Part shown: one piece after another, positions 39,116-52,300 of the stretch | How the letters are laid out: every line of letters begins with the position of its first letter | Position numbering within the stretch: position 1 is the stretch's first letter | Assembly: GCA_028829895.1 (NCBI GenBank) | Contig: CM054183.1 | Span: 71,767,071-71,831,070, forward strand | Source: Sinotaia quadrata | Lineage: Eukaryota > Mollusca > Gastropoda > Architaenioglossa > Viviparidae | DNA length: 64,000 nucleotides | Direction of reading: 5' to 3' | Notes under the pieces: model-generated | Told to the model about the DNA's origin: nothing | Database searches by the model: none | The model's input: the letters and a program-made list of their open reading frames with translations, nothing else | Translations under genes and position numbers: made by a program

Positions 39116-40765
39116 TGCATTTCTATTTCATCCTGAAATTTTTTAATTGAAATCATGCTTAAATACTTTATACATACTTTACCTGTATAATTACTGCTGA
39201 ACTAGTACCAAAAAATAAAAATAATATGATTGATGTAAGAATTAATTTGCACAGCTAAAGGTATATTTTAAGAGGGTTTTCTTTTCTTTAAGAAGTCAAA
39301 ATTTTTTATTTAACTTTAAAAGTATGATTATTATTAAAATCCTTAAGCTCTTTTTCTGGGCAACTTAGAAAATGCATGTTAAAATCAGACTGTAATATTT
39401 TTTTCCAACAGCTAAAGTTTTTCCCTGTGAATCAACATTTGGATGTTTGTATGTAAGACTTGATATTAATAGAAGATATTAAATATTCAGGATGGCCAAC
39501 TATAATTAAGAGTTAACTCATGTGCCCATGTTTTCTCTTAAAACATATTTTGCACATAATTGTCAGAAATAACAGCCAGTGATATATACCTAACATCATA
39601 GAATGATTATATCATTCCTCTTTATTACAAATCAAGTTGGATTGAGAGTTAGTAATATAGATATATGCATTCAAAATTACTTCAAATGTACCATACATAT
39701 TGTAATGTATCCTCTACATTATGAAGATGTAGCTTATGTATTATAAAGATGTACCATACATTATACAAATATGCCCTATTCATTATGATTTATGTTCTTT
39801 CTTTATTGCCCAGCAATATTTTACTATAATTGTGTCTACAAACAGACAGATGTTTTAGATATACATATATTTGGTTATCTTTATATAGCAGAGTGATTTC
39901 TTCATTCAAGCTGGAAACTTTCATTAGGACACATCAACTTTCAGGTTCTACCTTAAGCCAAAATGATTTTCAGGTGCTATAGTAGGATAAAAAGTCATTT
40001 TTCTAGTGCTATATAAGCCCCATTGACTTTGAATAAGTCAAACAGACTTTTGAGTGTTGCATTAGGCCAAAATGACATTTAGTGATCCACTTTCTAGTAC
40101 TTTGTTAGACTGAGTTGGCTTTCAAGTGCTTTGTTAAGCCTATATATTTTTGCAAAGCATTTGTTGCCTGTTTTATATTTGTAGAATTATTACTTTCAAT
40201 GATTGTTTGTAGTTGTTTATAACTTCATTCAATATTATATATAATTACTAATGGATTTATTATACAGTCTTATTATGCTACCTGTTTGTTTTTATACAGT
40301 AATAGTGCTTTTTTTTATATACATATATTCCATATGATTGATTATTTAGTTATTAAATATTAGATATATTATGCCTCACAAACAGCCAAAACATGAGATC
40401 TTTAAAGTGTAGTTGTATTGTTGCTTTTTAATAATTCAAAAAGACAACTCAAGTCCTTCATGTGAAGTCTTAAATGACGTGCAGTCTTTCTTTACGTTTT
40501 GATGTTGCGTATACATGTTGTCTGCTGTAAACTTTGAGAACTTAGAAACAGCATGTGGCAAAACAAATAAAAGGCTATCTTATGGACTTCAGCAAACCAC
40601 ACAAAGTTTTGGAAAACTATATATATGAGATATTGTTAGGCATTTTGCCAGTTGAAGGAAATCTGTTGTAATAAACCTTTGATGTACTTTTCAACAGTTT
40701 AAGTTATGTAACAGCTCAAGTACTGGTTAGCTTTATGTATAGTACATTAGTGCCATTATGAAATT
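39116..40765. other. AT-rich spacer, no gene seen
   Basis: Loosely repeated ATTATGAAGATGTA words (39690-39790) and GACTTT-AGTGCTAT words (39940-40130). No supportable gene. Confidence 0.5.
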
Positions 40766-40767
40766 AA

Positions 40768-41940
40768 AAGTACAAGACACTGCTGCAGTTGTGGAATGAA
40801 AATTGCAAGACAATAGTGAAGCTATGGAATGAAAAGTGCATAACAAGAGTGAAGTTATGGAATGTATTAGTACAAGGCAAGAGTGAAGTTATGTATTAGT
40901 ACAGGACAATAGAGAAGTTATAAATTAAAAGGTACTTAACATTTCTGTGGTTATGGAATTAAAAATACAAAAAACTAATTCAGTTTTGTATTGAAATGCT
41001 ATGACATTTCGGGAATTAAAACAATAGTGAAGTTAGGAAGTATAATAGTACAAGACAATAGTGAAGTTATGAAATGTAATAGTACAAGACAATAGTGAAG
41101 TAGTTATGAATATGTAATAGTACAAAACAAAGGTTAAGTACTGAAATTTAATAGTACAAGACAAGAGTGAAGTTATGAAATGTAATAGTACAAAACAAAG
41201 GTTAAGTACTGAAATGTAATAGTACAAGTCAAGAGTGAAGTTATGAAATGTAATAGTACAAGACAAGAGTGAAGTTATGAAATGTAATAGTACAAGACAA
41301 GAGTGAAGTTATGAAATGTAATTGTACAAGACAAGAGTGAAGTTATGAAATGTAATTGTACAAAACAAAGGTTAAGTACTGAAATGTAATAGTACAAGTC
41401 AAGAGTGAAGTTATGAAATGTAATTGTACAAGACAAGAGTGAAGTTATGAAATGTAGTAGTACAGAACAATAGTGAAGTTATGAAATGTAATAGTACAAA
41501 CCAATAGTGAAATAGTTATGAAATGTAATAGTGCAAGACAATGGTGAAGTTATGAAATGTAATAGTACAAGACAATAGTGAAGTTATGAAATGTAATACA
41601 TATAGTACAGAATGAGTGAAGTTATCAAATGTAATTCATGTAGTACAAGACAAAAATGAAGTTATGAAATGTAATAGTACAAAACAAGAATGAAGTTATG
41701 AAATGTAATAGTACAAAAGAATATTGAAATTATGAAATGTAATGGACAATAGTGTAGTTATGAAATATAACCGTACAAAACAACAGTGAAGTTATTAAAT
41801 ATAATACAGTAAGTGCAAAACAATAGTGAAGTAGGTGTGAAATGTAATAGTACAAAACAAGAGAGAAGCAGTTATGAAATAAAGTAGTAAAAGTCACTTC
41901 TGCAGTTATGGAATTAAAAGTATAATACACTTCTGCAGTT
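40768..41940 (+). repeat. 34-bp minisatellite, more than 30 copies
   Basis: AGTACAAGACAAGAGTGAAG with TTATGAAATGTAAT recurs every 34 bp in the clean core (41150-41460) and decays outward. A variant block with AAAACAAAGGTTAAGTACTG appears at 41121, 41191 and 41361. Confidence 0.95.
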
Positions 41941-42835
41941 ATGGAATGAAAACACTGTTTTAATTACTTAACAGTAAAATATTTAACAGCTCTAGACTCT
42001 GGTGGTAATGAAGTTCTGCTTTTTTTCTTACTTGTTTTGGGTGTAAGTGTCAGAATTATAGTACTTGTTTTAGGGGTAAATGTCAGATTTATAAACAGTA
42101 GTGGGCACTGCATGTGAGAAATAAAGTTTGCAAATAGTCATGTTGTCAGGAAAGTAAGGCGTGCAGTGATCCTTTCATACAATCTGGGAAAACATGTGGT
42201 GGCATGTTGGTTCTGTTGAGATCTAAGAGTGAAAGTGTCTTAAGTTTGGTTTTATCTGCAGATCTGCATATTCTAAGAACGAAGAACGAAAGTGTCTCAA
42301 AGTCTGCTTTTGTTAACACTGGACTGGATGTGCTGAAAAGAGTATCTCATGTTTGAGAAATTTGTGTTGTTAGCTTTAAGTAAAGTTATTGTGTGCTATA
42401 CTAGTTTGCGAGCATAAATAAATGGAACCAGGTGTCAGTGTATATTGCCTTGATTAATTATGCATTTACTGTATAGTCTCTGCGTGTGTGTTGTTGCATT
42501 GCAGATATCTCCTTGTTTCATATACATATAGTAGTTAGTGTGATGAGCAAATGCGTTTTCAGCTGATTGTTATGTTTTGTTATCAGTTGGGTTTTATTTT
42601 CTTGGTTGTTATATTTGCACATAGTATGTATTTAATGCATTTTACAAATAAATGACATTTTACTAACTGAAGTGTGTCATATGCAAACGTTTTGAAGGCC
42701 ATCTTGACTGACTGAACTGTTCAGGTTGTATTTAAAGACACATTAAATGTCATGGGTCAGTTAGTAAAGATTATTAGTCAGTGCTGAAATTGTAATTAAT
42801 GTATTCTTTGTTAAGTATGTTTTTCGTGCACATAC

Positions 42836-42841
42836 AATAAA
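42836..42841 (+). terminator. Candidate poly(A) signal with G/U-rich downstream element
   Basis: AATAAA is followed at 42882-42915 by a strongly G/T-rich stretch (GGGGTGGGGTGGGTGGGG then GTGTG). Another AATAAA near 42649 is followed by GAAGTGTGTC. Both are on the + strand and may end a long 3'UTR or a non-coding RNA. Confidence 0.4.
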
Positions 42842-43196
42842 TTGTTAAAAAAGTAAATGACTGACACAGACATTCATATTAGGGGTGGGGTGGGTGGGGG
42901 GTGTGCTTGCGTGCATACTTGCTTGTACATGTTAAGTATGAAGGGTATATAGGCCTATATTTCTCATGTAAACAAAAAGTTTTTTTTAAGTCATATTGCA
43001 AAACCCAAAGCAAGATTTAACATGTAACAGCAAAATAGCCTACATCTTTTGTGACATAAAACCTCATTGACACCAGCAATTGTATTTTTAACCTGATTGT
43101 GTTGATAGTGGGAAAATGCTGATTATAAAAAACAATATAAATTAAAACCTAAAATGATTTACAGACAAATAAAATGTAAATGTTTTTGTAATGACA

Positions 43197-45844
43197 ATCT
43201 AATGCAGGGGTCTCCAAACTACGGCCCGCGAGACCCTCTCATCCGGCCCGTGGAGACCTTTTTGTCTACGGGGAAAAAATCACGGAAATGTACGTGTATC
43301 CTGCCAAGGTCAGCCGCCGCTTACGTGGACGTTATGTTTTTACCGAATTAAAATAGAGGCGTGCAGTAGTGCGTTATGTTTTCCAACCGATCACTACATT
43401 GCAAAATTTTATTGGCTTATTCGCTGCTTACTTTTTCTACTTCCGTTCACAGTCAATGAGATGATATAACGCCATCTAGTGCGGAGTTTTTAAATGGTTT
43501 GCTGCTTGTTTAAGACTTGATTATTTTGATCACACTTTGCCAGTTGCGGTTGACTGCTGCGATGAGGTGTTGGTGGTCAATTAGCGTCTGATTGCGAAAC
43601 ATGTTTATTTTATTTTGTGATAATTTCCTTCGTATAATTACTTACCAGTGTGTTTAAAGTATTGGGAATGTCGTTAGTTTAGTAAGAATTTTCGAATATA
43701 CTGAAGAAGCAACATTCTCTCTACCATAAGTGGATATAGGCCTATTTGCACACTATATTCAGGTAAGTTTAACTTAAGAAATCATAAGAATTTTTTAAAA
43801 TTATTTCGGGTCATTTGCAGCTATAATTGCGACGAAATTAGTTCGCATAATCAGGTTTTTTGAGCGATATTGTGTGCAAGATACTTTCAGTTTCACTATT
43901 TACTCATGTTAAATTCACTTTATTTTAGTGCCCAGCGATGGCCGAGAAGAGAAAAAGAAAAATAGACGATGAGTGTCGGCAATTTCAAGAAGAATGGAGT
44001 TTGAAATACTTCTTCATCAAATCCGGCGAGAAAGCATTGTGTGTGATTTGCAACGAAACTGTGGCTGTGATGAAAGAATACAACCTGCGCCGTCATCATC
44101 AAAGCTAACATCAGGAGAAATATGCACAGTTGAAGGGTAAAGTCCGTGCCGAAAAAATTTCTAAATTACAAAATCAACTCACACCTCAAAGAACATTGTT
44201 CAGTAAATCCTCAAATGAAAATGAATCCTTAACTAAGGCCAGTTATAAAGTTGCCTACGTCCTGGCTAAAAGTGGCAAACCGTTTACAGATGGTGAGGTA
44301 GTGAAGGAATGTTTAATGAAGGTAGCTGAGGAACTTTGCCCAGAAAAGTCGAAACAATTAAAAAAAATGTAGCTTTGGGTGCAAATACCATTGCCTGCCG
44401 TGTTGCAGACATGGGTGAAAACATTGTGACTCAAATAGCGAAAAATGCAAGCAAGTTTCGCCATTTTTCAATTGCAATGGATGAAACGCTGGACAGATGT
44501 TCCACCTCTCAACTGCTTGTGTGTTCATTAGAGGTGTGGATGAAGACATGAACATAACAGAAGAGCTGGCTTCCCTACATAGCATGTATGGCTCTGTTAC
44601 CGGAGAGGTATATTCACTGAGTTGAACATAAGTGGCATAAAGAAAGGCTTGGTTGGACAAGTGAAGCAGATGTGTAATGAGAAAAACATTCCACAACCAA
44701 TGTTCCTGCACTATATTATTCACCAGCAAGCTTTGTGTGCTAAATATGTGGACATTAGCAGTGTACTGAATCCTGTGGTAAAGATGGTGGATTTAATAAG
44801 GTCACATGGGCTCAACCATAGACAGTTCAGAGACATTGAAAGATACAGACACAGAATCGCATGATTTACCATATTACACAGCAGTAAGATGGCTAAGTTG
44901 TGAGAAAGTTCTGAGCAGAGTATTTAAGTTAAGAAAGGAAATAGGTGACTTCCTGGAAAGTAAAGGCAAGCCACAGCCATTACTGTCTGATGAAGAGTGG
45001 GTATGGAAATTGGTCTTTGCTGCAGACATAACTAGTCATTTAAATTTTCTGAACCTAAAACTACAAGGAGAGGAAAATCTAGTTTCTGATCTATACACCC
45101 ACCTAATGGCCTTCAGATCCAAACTTGTCTTGTTTTTTGGAACAAGTACAGACCAACAACTTGACGCACTTTCAGCGGTGCAAGGTCTTCATGGCTGAAG
45201 CAACATCTGAGTTCCCCACGTCATTTGCATGCGAGATCATCAGAGACCTCCAGCTGCAGTTTCAGGAGCGGTTTTCTGACTTGGATTCAAAGGCAGAAGT
45301 GAGACTGTTTCAAAACCCATTTGAGTTTAACTGCAGCTGGAGGTCATTGAGTTGCAAGCAAATTACCTCTTTAGGGACAAGTTCAAAGAAGGACTGGTGG
45401 GTTTTTACCAGTTTTTGCCCAAGGAAGACTTTCCTAATGTCAAAACGTTTGCATCAAGGTACCTTTCAATCTTTGGTACAACATACCTGTGTGAACAAAC
45501 ATTTTCAAGAATGAAATACGTGAAGAACAATTTGAGAACAAACTTGATAATCTCAGGTCACTGTTGATGTTAGGGACATCAAATCTAAAGCCAGAAATGT
45601 CTGCTATTTTGGCATCCAGGAAACAATTTCACCATTCCCACTAATACAGGTGTTCATGTGTAGTGTATCAATGTGTTATTATATAATAATTGAAATAAAT
45701 AATATTAAATAAATAATTAAAAACAACATCCATGTTTTGATTCTTTTTTATTTGGACCTCGAGTGTGTAGTCGGCCCCCCGAACTGCAGTTTGATAGTTA
45801 ACGCGGCCCTCGGGCTGAAAAGTTTGGAGACCCCTGATCTAATG
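43197..45844 (+). mobile_element. hAT-type DNA transposon with perfect 8-bp target duplication
   Basis: The element runs 43205-45836 (2632 bp). Its left end reads CAGGGGTCTCCAAACT and the right end is the exact inverse of the same 16 bp. ATCTAATG flanks it on both sides (43197-43204 and 45837-45844). An 8-bp target duplication, CAGGG termini and a BED-finger transposase place it in the hAT superfamily. Internally it carries a broken transposase gene on the + strand and an AATAAA near 45693. Confidence 0.97.
43938..45650 (+). pseudogene. Decayed hAT transposase (BED finger, GTF2IRD2/SCAND3-like type)
   Basis: Starts at ATG 43938 with MAEKRKRK, then a BED-type zinc finger with CVICNETVAV and YNLRRHH; an in-frame TAA (44106-44108) falls inside the finger just before its last His. 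The frame continues as a lysine-rich stretch to a stop at 44370. Further pieces in other frames follow: FRHFSIAMDETLDR, the DDE-type region with the expected first acidic residue (about 44460), then ELNISGIKKGLVGQ, YTAVRWLSCEKVL (44875), and the C-terminal dimerisation segment with YLSIFGTTYLCEQTFSRMKY (about 45460-45520). At least four frameshifts plus the stop make it inactive. The sequence type matches hAT transposases that gave rise to GTF2IRD2-like vertebrate proteins. Confidence 0.9.
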
Positions 45845-46660
45845 ATATGGATAACATAGGCTGTCTCAAGTTAAAATATGTTAGCTTTCTTCCATTCAAC
45901 TGTAGTTGAGTTTCTGTATGGAATGTTATTGCTAATACATGTATTTGAAGAATTTATTGTCAAAAATGGCATTTGTGACTCAAAAATAAATTCAGAATAA
46001 AATTTTAAAGGTTTTTAAAATGATCAGAAATAAATGCTCTTCTTTCTTTAATGAAAGCTGTATAATTAGGTTGCATGACTTAGTGGTCAGCATATTTTAA
46101 AAAGACTAAAACTTATCATAGGTGACTCTTTCTTACTATGATCCAATTTAACAGAATAACAGAACACAAAATAAAATGTTAGTGATCTCTCAGCCTTCAC
46201 TAACAGTTAGCTCAAAGTATAGAGACTAAAAAAAAAAATGTTTCGTAAGAAAAATGCTACTAATACTTAGTTAATTTCATTGGGATTGGGTCAGGTTATA
46301 CTTCAGTTTACATAAGGAGTTTTAAAATGTATCTCAGCATTAAATTAGCAAGTGTAAGTTCAATCATTAACCTTAAGACCCTCGTTTTGCTTATATTAAT
46401 GACTGCTGATATATAAGGTAATGATTAAAATTGGGTTTTAGATATCGATCTATTTGAGCAAAGTTCATCAGATATCGATCCAATAACACCGTTATTTGAG
46501 AGAAATAAAATGGATTTGACCGAGAGATTTTTAACTCCCCATTGAATTTATCTAAGATATATTAATCTTTAATTATTTATAAAACATAATTGTTTAGTCA
46601 AGGGAGAAATGACTATCACATGCTGGGTCATGTTCATAAGATCCATTGTTTAAAAAAAAG
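45845..46660. other. AT-rich spacer, no gene seen
   Basis: Contains a short palindromic repeat of AGATATCGATC words near 46440-46480 and a (GGT)n tract at 46664-46683 just after. No gene found. Confidence 0.5.
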
Positions 46661-46865
46661 TGTGTGGTGGTGGTGGTGGTGGTTTGTGTGATGAATAGTA
46701 ATAATGAAAGACCGATTACTTTTAGGAAACTCTCTCAATGCTTTACAATAATTAACTAACGATTACAACAAATGGATTGTTGTCATGATGTTAGGCATTT
46801 ATACATTAAATACTGTTTGTATGCACCGCTTGAATAGAAACAACATAGGGTATCTAAGAAAATGA

Positions 46866-47132
46866 GCAATACTTGACTACATACACATGAAACATAAGTG
46901 ACTAAACATCGCTTGGCTACAAACACATGAAACATATAAGTGACTGAGCATTGCTTGACTACAAACACATGAAACATATAAGTGACTGAGCATTGCTTGA
47001 CTACAAACACATGAAACATATAAGTGACTGAGCATTGCTACCAACACATGAAACATATAAGTGACTAAACATCGCTTGACTACAAACACATGAACATATA
47101 AGTGACTGAGCATTGCTTGACTACAAACACGT
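46866..47132 (+). repeat. 42-bp minisatellite, left part
   Basis: AAACACATGAAACATATAAG with TGACTGAGCATTGCTTGACTAC recurs every 42 bp (46921, 46963, 47005 and on). Resumes at 49209 after an insertion. Confidence 0.95.
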
Positions 47133-49208
47133 GGATGTGGTGTCTCTTATTGCTTAATGCAAGATAAAATTCATATTTTAATAATTATCTCTCCAAATTC
47201 AATTTCTCCTGCAATCATACACTATGTCCACGACAGGGTCTTTGTCTTTTGCGGTCTGGGAGTGACTAAGTCAAGCCCTGGGTTACGTCACTAATTACCT
47301 CCTTCCCCCAAGTATTACTCGTCCAAGATAACCGGCCCTAGCTGAACTATTCTCGTCAGTTTAATAGTTGTCTCGGCCCTCACATTTATCTCCCCATTCG
47401 ATGACGGACCTACCCTAAGAAATGTGTCTTTAGACCGTCTTTGTCGTCGTTATTATGTCGTTGGCTGCCCCCACCGTCATCTACACATTTACCCCTCTTT
47501 AGAAATGACGAGTGTGGATAGGTAAAATAATAACAATTTATTAAAAGAAAAGAACATTAATTAATCAGTTACTAATAGAATAACGATTAAATTACACTCA
47601 AGGCGAGGTATCAGATATTCACAGATCTCTCAAAATCTTATCACACTAAACTTTAACTAGGACTATTAATCATGAGTTAATTTCCTAGAACAATTACTAG
47701 AAAATCATAGAGTCAGAAAAATTATTAGTTTCAAATCGTTGTCTAGAACAATAGGTCTTCAAAAAAATCAGGAAATTTATATTTTGTTATAATCACTATA
47801 ACTAGACTATAAGAAAGAATCAGAATCAGAAATTACAATAAATCAAGGAACAATTACAGACATTTGACACAAGCATAAGTACTCATTCACCTGATGTATT
47901 TGTTATCACTGTCCTGTCTACTGCCTGGCACATTGGACTGGTAAACAATGCTGGCTACAGATTAGCACATCTAGAAAAGTTCTTGTTTACACATATATGC
48001 AGTTCTGGTATTATACTTTGCTAACTAGTGTCCTAGGTTACTGTTCAACTCAAAGAAATCTTTGAGTCAAAAAAAGTCAGCTGTTAGGTTCGTTACACTT
48101 TATGCATAAGTCTCTCATTATCTCTGTTAGTACGTCCTTTTCGTCGGCTTCCCCACTTGGCAGAAACACCTTATTACTCATGAGTTTCACGTTCCAATAC
48201 TCATCTCCCAGATGATATTCTCAGGTCCGAAAAACACTCTTCCATCACAGGCCGTCCTGCCTGTGTCATGCGTAATACCAACGTGGTGTTTCTGTATCTC
48301 TCCTTTTCCAAGTAGTTATGAAACTTACTGCTTGCCTCCCCTTTTCCGTTGTCTTCTTGACCCATGAGGATTTTCACACAGCAGTCCGTCCGTATTTAAG
48401 TGACAAGCTCTTAGACAAGGTTAATCAGGGCCAAGGTCTCTCAGTGTAGATGGACTGTACGGCTGGAGATGGAACTTTGGCTGGTGTAACCTGCGACTCC
48501 CGAAGCTGTGAAATATACAAGTGTTTGTGCACATCAGCTCATGGTTTACTAAGTGTTAAATCTGTAATTTTATTCTTGGCTCTCATTTGAATTTCTTTAC
48601 ATGCATTTACTCGATACCAAGAATAACATTACAATTTCAAATCATTTTAAAATACAACTCGAAATTTGTAATAGTAGAATTTGCGAATCATTATTTACAA
48701 AATATATTTACCATTTCAGACATGTCCTATTCTGCTTGTTTATCCGTATGAGTTTTTATGGGACTCTGAACAATTTCTCATTGTCCTATTTAAGCAGTCG
48801 GGGTTCAGGTACCTTCTTACTCTCGGCTTAATTGCATAATCACAGTTGGCTGACTGTGTTCTAAGGGTCGGCATTCCTAGCTAGTCTCTTGGAAGGTGAC
48901 CGCGATAGCATCTGGCATCGATGTCTCTCCTGGATGGTGATTACCCTATCAGAGCGCTCTTGTCGTGAGTGTCGATCTAAACTCTAGCTACACACCCCAC
49001 AGTTTATCTGCAATTATTCAATTTACGCTCTCTGTTCTTCCGGTTCCCAGACTGATCAAAGTCGGCTGTCTAAAATGGCTTCGGAGGATTTTAGTGGCAA
49101 AATTTAGGGTTAAATTTTGTTATGAGTTGAAGAAATAAAAATTCAAAAATATTTAGAATTAATATTAATTTGGGTTAGTGTAATAATCTGCATTTTCGGC
49201 TTTACATT
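47131..49208. mobile_element. About 2.08-kb insertion inside the 42-bp array
   Basis: The array stops after CTACAAACAC and resumes mid-unit with ATGAAACATATAAGTGACTG, so the sequence between was inserted into the array. It is less AT-rich at 47230-47500 and 48080-48500 and contains a 54-bp AT-rich patch near 47520. I see no inverted termini, clear target duplication or long frame, so the class is unknown (possibly a non-autonomous element). Confidence 0.7.
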
Positions 49209-49345
49209 CATGAAACATATAAGTGACTGAACATCGCTTGACTACAAACACAACATGGAACAAGTAAATGACCTAACATCATTTGACTTCAAACATGAAA
49301 TATACAAGTGCACAAAAATCATTAAAACTACAAACACGATGTAAA
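49209..49345 (+). repeat. 42-bp minisatellite, right part
   Basis: One clean unit resumes at 49209, then units decay (ACATCATTTGACTTCAAACA, AAAATCATTAAAACTACAAA). Confidence 0.88.
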
Positions 49346-52300
49346 ACGTTATGACCAAATCAGCACACGAAACACAAATGAGCATATCTCATAATTTATA
49401 CATTCAAACAAAAATCAAAGTTGTCACCAAATAAAGAACAACTTTGGAAGCTGACTTTAGTAGCAATCAATGATCAGTCACTTAATTAATATCATAGAAC
49501 GGTGATGACACTTTATATGCCCATGAAAGTACTAAAAAAAACAACACCAGTTAGAAATATCTGGGGGGAAACGTACTGATGCAACATTTCCTATGTAATG
49601 CATGCAAAGTAATATTATACTGTCTAATACTGTCATGTGGTGGAGCAATGAGAGGGAAGCTGATTATTTCAAAGTGATGACTAAATTAAGTAGAATTATC
49701 GATAGTATTTACTGATTGGTTATTTATAGACTGTAATGGAGAGATGATAAAGATATTCTTTCTTGACAGATATACAAATCTTTAATGAAAGGCTTGTGTG
49801 ATGTTTTGCTGGGAGATGGGCAAGATGTTAATTCTCCACAACCAGGGGCTGCCCATAACCTTAGGCTAATCCCTAAAACACACCTGGCTGGCTACACGTG
49901 TTAGAAAGGTGAATGATAGATAATTTAGAATAGAAGAGTTATAGTTCTAGAAGATATCTTGAGCCCTCTGATACATACAGTCAGATTAGTGGCACGTGGG
50001 TCATTCTGCTCTGGGAATTCTTCTCACATTGTTTCATGGCTCAGTACTCAACAATCAACAGCTCAGATAAGGTCTCAGAAAAAGTCTCAGATAAATGCTG
50101 ATCTGCCAGTAAAATACACATGGGCTAAGAAATCATCTTGAGGTGTTCTCTGACAGAACACTCTTACTTACATTGTCATCATATATCATAAGCAAAATAT
50201 AGTTAATATCAAGAGGTAAACGTGAATATAATATTAGTTAGACAAGCAAAGCCACATACCTCCATAAAATGTACAGAGGATGATTTCCTGCTGCATTGTT
50301 AACTGGCAAAAAGAGTTAATACTATGGATATAATTTATTAAGGTTAGGAGCCAAAATACGTGTTGCCTTGACAGTCAGCCGCATTCAACTAATGATTTAC
50401 AGGTGAGTTTCTGCTACATTAATTTGCCCTGCTGAGCTGTGCTTTGGTTGGTTAATTTAGTGAGTTGTCTGGAACATTCAGGGTAAGTTCCTAGCCCGAG
50501 GATAAAGGTCAGCCTTTCTATTATGATTTATTAACAGTGAAATTCCCAATTCATTATAAATGATTCACACTCTGATTGCACTCCTAGACTTTGTTCTTCT
50601 TTATTGAGATAATTGTCGACTCAATCAGCTGGTAGCTGTTATGTACGCTAACTAACATCTGAAGCTTGAACATTCTCGTCAAGTACTAACCAGGACATTT
50701 TGCAAAGAGCTTCTCTTTAAAATAGCAATACTTCTACAATGTACTTCTCTAATTTTAGGGACTAGACTTTTTTTAGTGACTAAGAATACAAATCTAGTGC
50801 TGTAATAACTGACAATAATGCTGTGACAATTGACACTAGTGCAGTGATAATTGACACCAGTGCTGTGATTATGGACAATAATGCTGTGGTAATTGACACT
50901 AATCTATTAGAACTTTACAATACAAATTCTGTGTATCCGTCTATGCAAAACGCTAAAGCGCCCAAGGACAAACCTTCGAGCACGAGGGAATTTTTTTTAA
51001 AGCAAGCCGGTATTTTCATATGGCCAACTTTGTCGCGTTCATGGAGCAAAGGCAACATCAAAGTACTCATCAATAACAACAACAACAAAAAACCGACGGT
51101 CAAGCTCATTTCTAAATGATACTCGAATTTCGCAATGTGACTTTTAATCAAGTCTTCCAATAAACAAATTCTTTTATGTTCCTAGCAATGCATTCATGTT
51201 AATTTCCCATCCGTCATATGACGGAAAATACTCTAGTTTTGTGATAATTTTAATAATCAAACATTCTATAAATTGTTAGCTATACACATTAAGAGAAAGG
51301 GTGAGTGGGGGGTGGGATCAAGTAAATTGTTGACATCTGCAAGTTCTACTAAAAACCTTCTCGTTAGCACAGTGGCTCTAAACAAACTTATTCATATCTC
51401 GTAAGTCAAAATGAAACTCATGGAATGAATCCAGTTCAATTCATTTTCAATTTGAAGACAAAGGATTTGGTCGTCTATATTGTAAGTTTTAAAAACTTTG
51501 TTACTTACTTTAACCACTTGCCATTCGCCTTTGATACCGAGTATAATCACTCTGTCCAACAGATTTTCTTGCACTTTCCACCATTCTGTGGAGTCAGAGT
51601 CGTGGAGTTGGTTGTTTTTTTAGTGGAAACAGTGTTGGGGCATATTTACCGACTCCTACTCCACAGCCCTATGGGGAACGTTTGTTTTATGCCCTCAGAA
51701 TCGTCAAATCTTATTTGAGAGCAGCAATGAAGCTAGACTATTAGAAGCGATCTTTTTATGAATCAATTTAAATTAGGTAAACATTTCCATTAAGGGTTAT
51801 TTTATTGTACAATTGAAAATTAGTTTAAAAATTAAATTTATGAAAGCTACTTCTTCATTTATTTAGACATACTATACTGACATGTATAACTCCATACAAA
51901 TATACAGTTTTATGCCAAATGATATTAGTAATAAACTATAGTTGGAGTCGGACTTCTAAACTTTCAGAGTCAGTCAGAATTTTGTTTGCAGACTCTTAAA
52001 CCCTGGTTTCCACTCACAAGAGAAACATCTATTACGACTTGAACATGAAACGGGTTAAAAAAAAATAAAAATATTGTAATAAAAGAATTGCAAAAGACGT
52101 TTGTGCCCTATTAATTAATAGTCACTAGATTGATCACTCACTGCTTTGTGTGCCATATCGATTTATAATCACCAGACTGACAACTGGGGAAAATTTAACA
52201 ACGGTAGTAGATTAATGCGATCCAGTAAATGTACTACGAAATTTGTCAAGCTTGTATATAAAAAAAAACTATGTCGTAGACACAACTCTTATAATTAATT

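Noticed and set aside
44358..44729. 123-codon frame on the - strand in the hAT element
   Set aside because: Antisense shadow of the broken transposase.
46783..47113. Cys/Val-rich frames on the - strand
   Set aside because: They are translations of the 42-bp minisatellite.
51425..51718. 97-codon frame as a gene
   Set aside because: No motif; it overlaps a short inverted repeat (CTGTGGAGT/ACTCCACAG) and looks like non-coding sequence.
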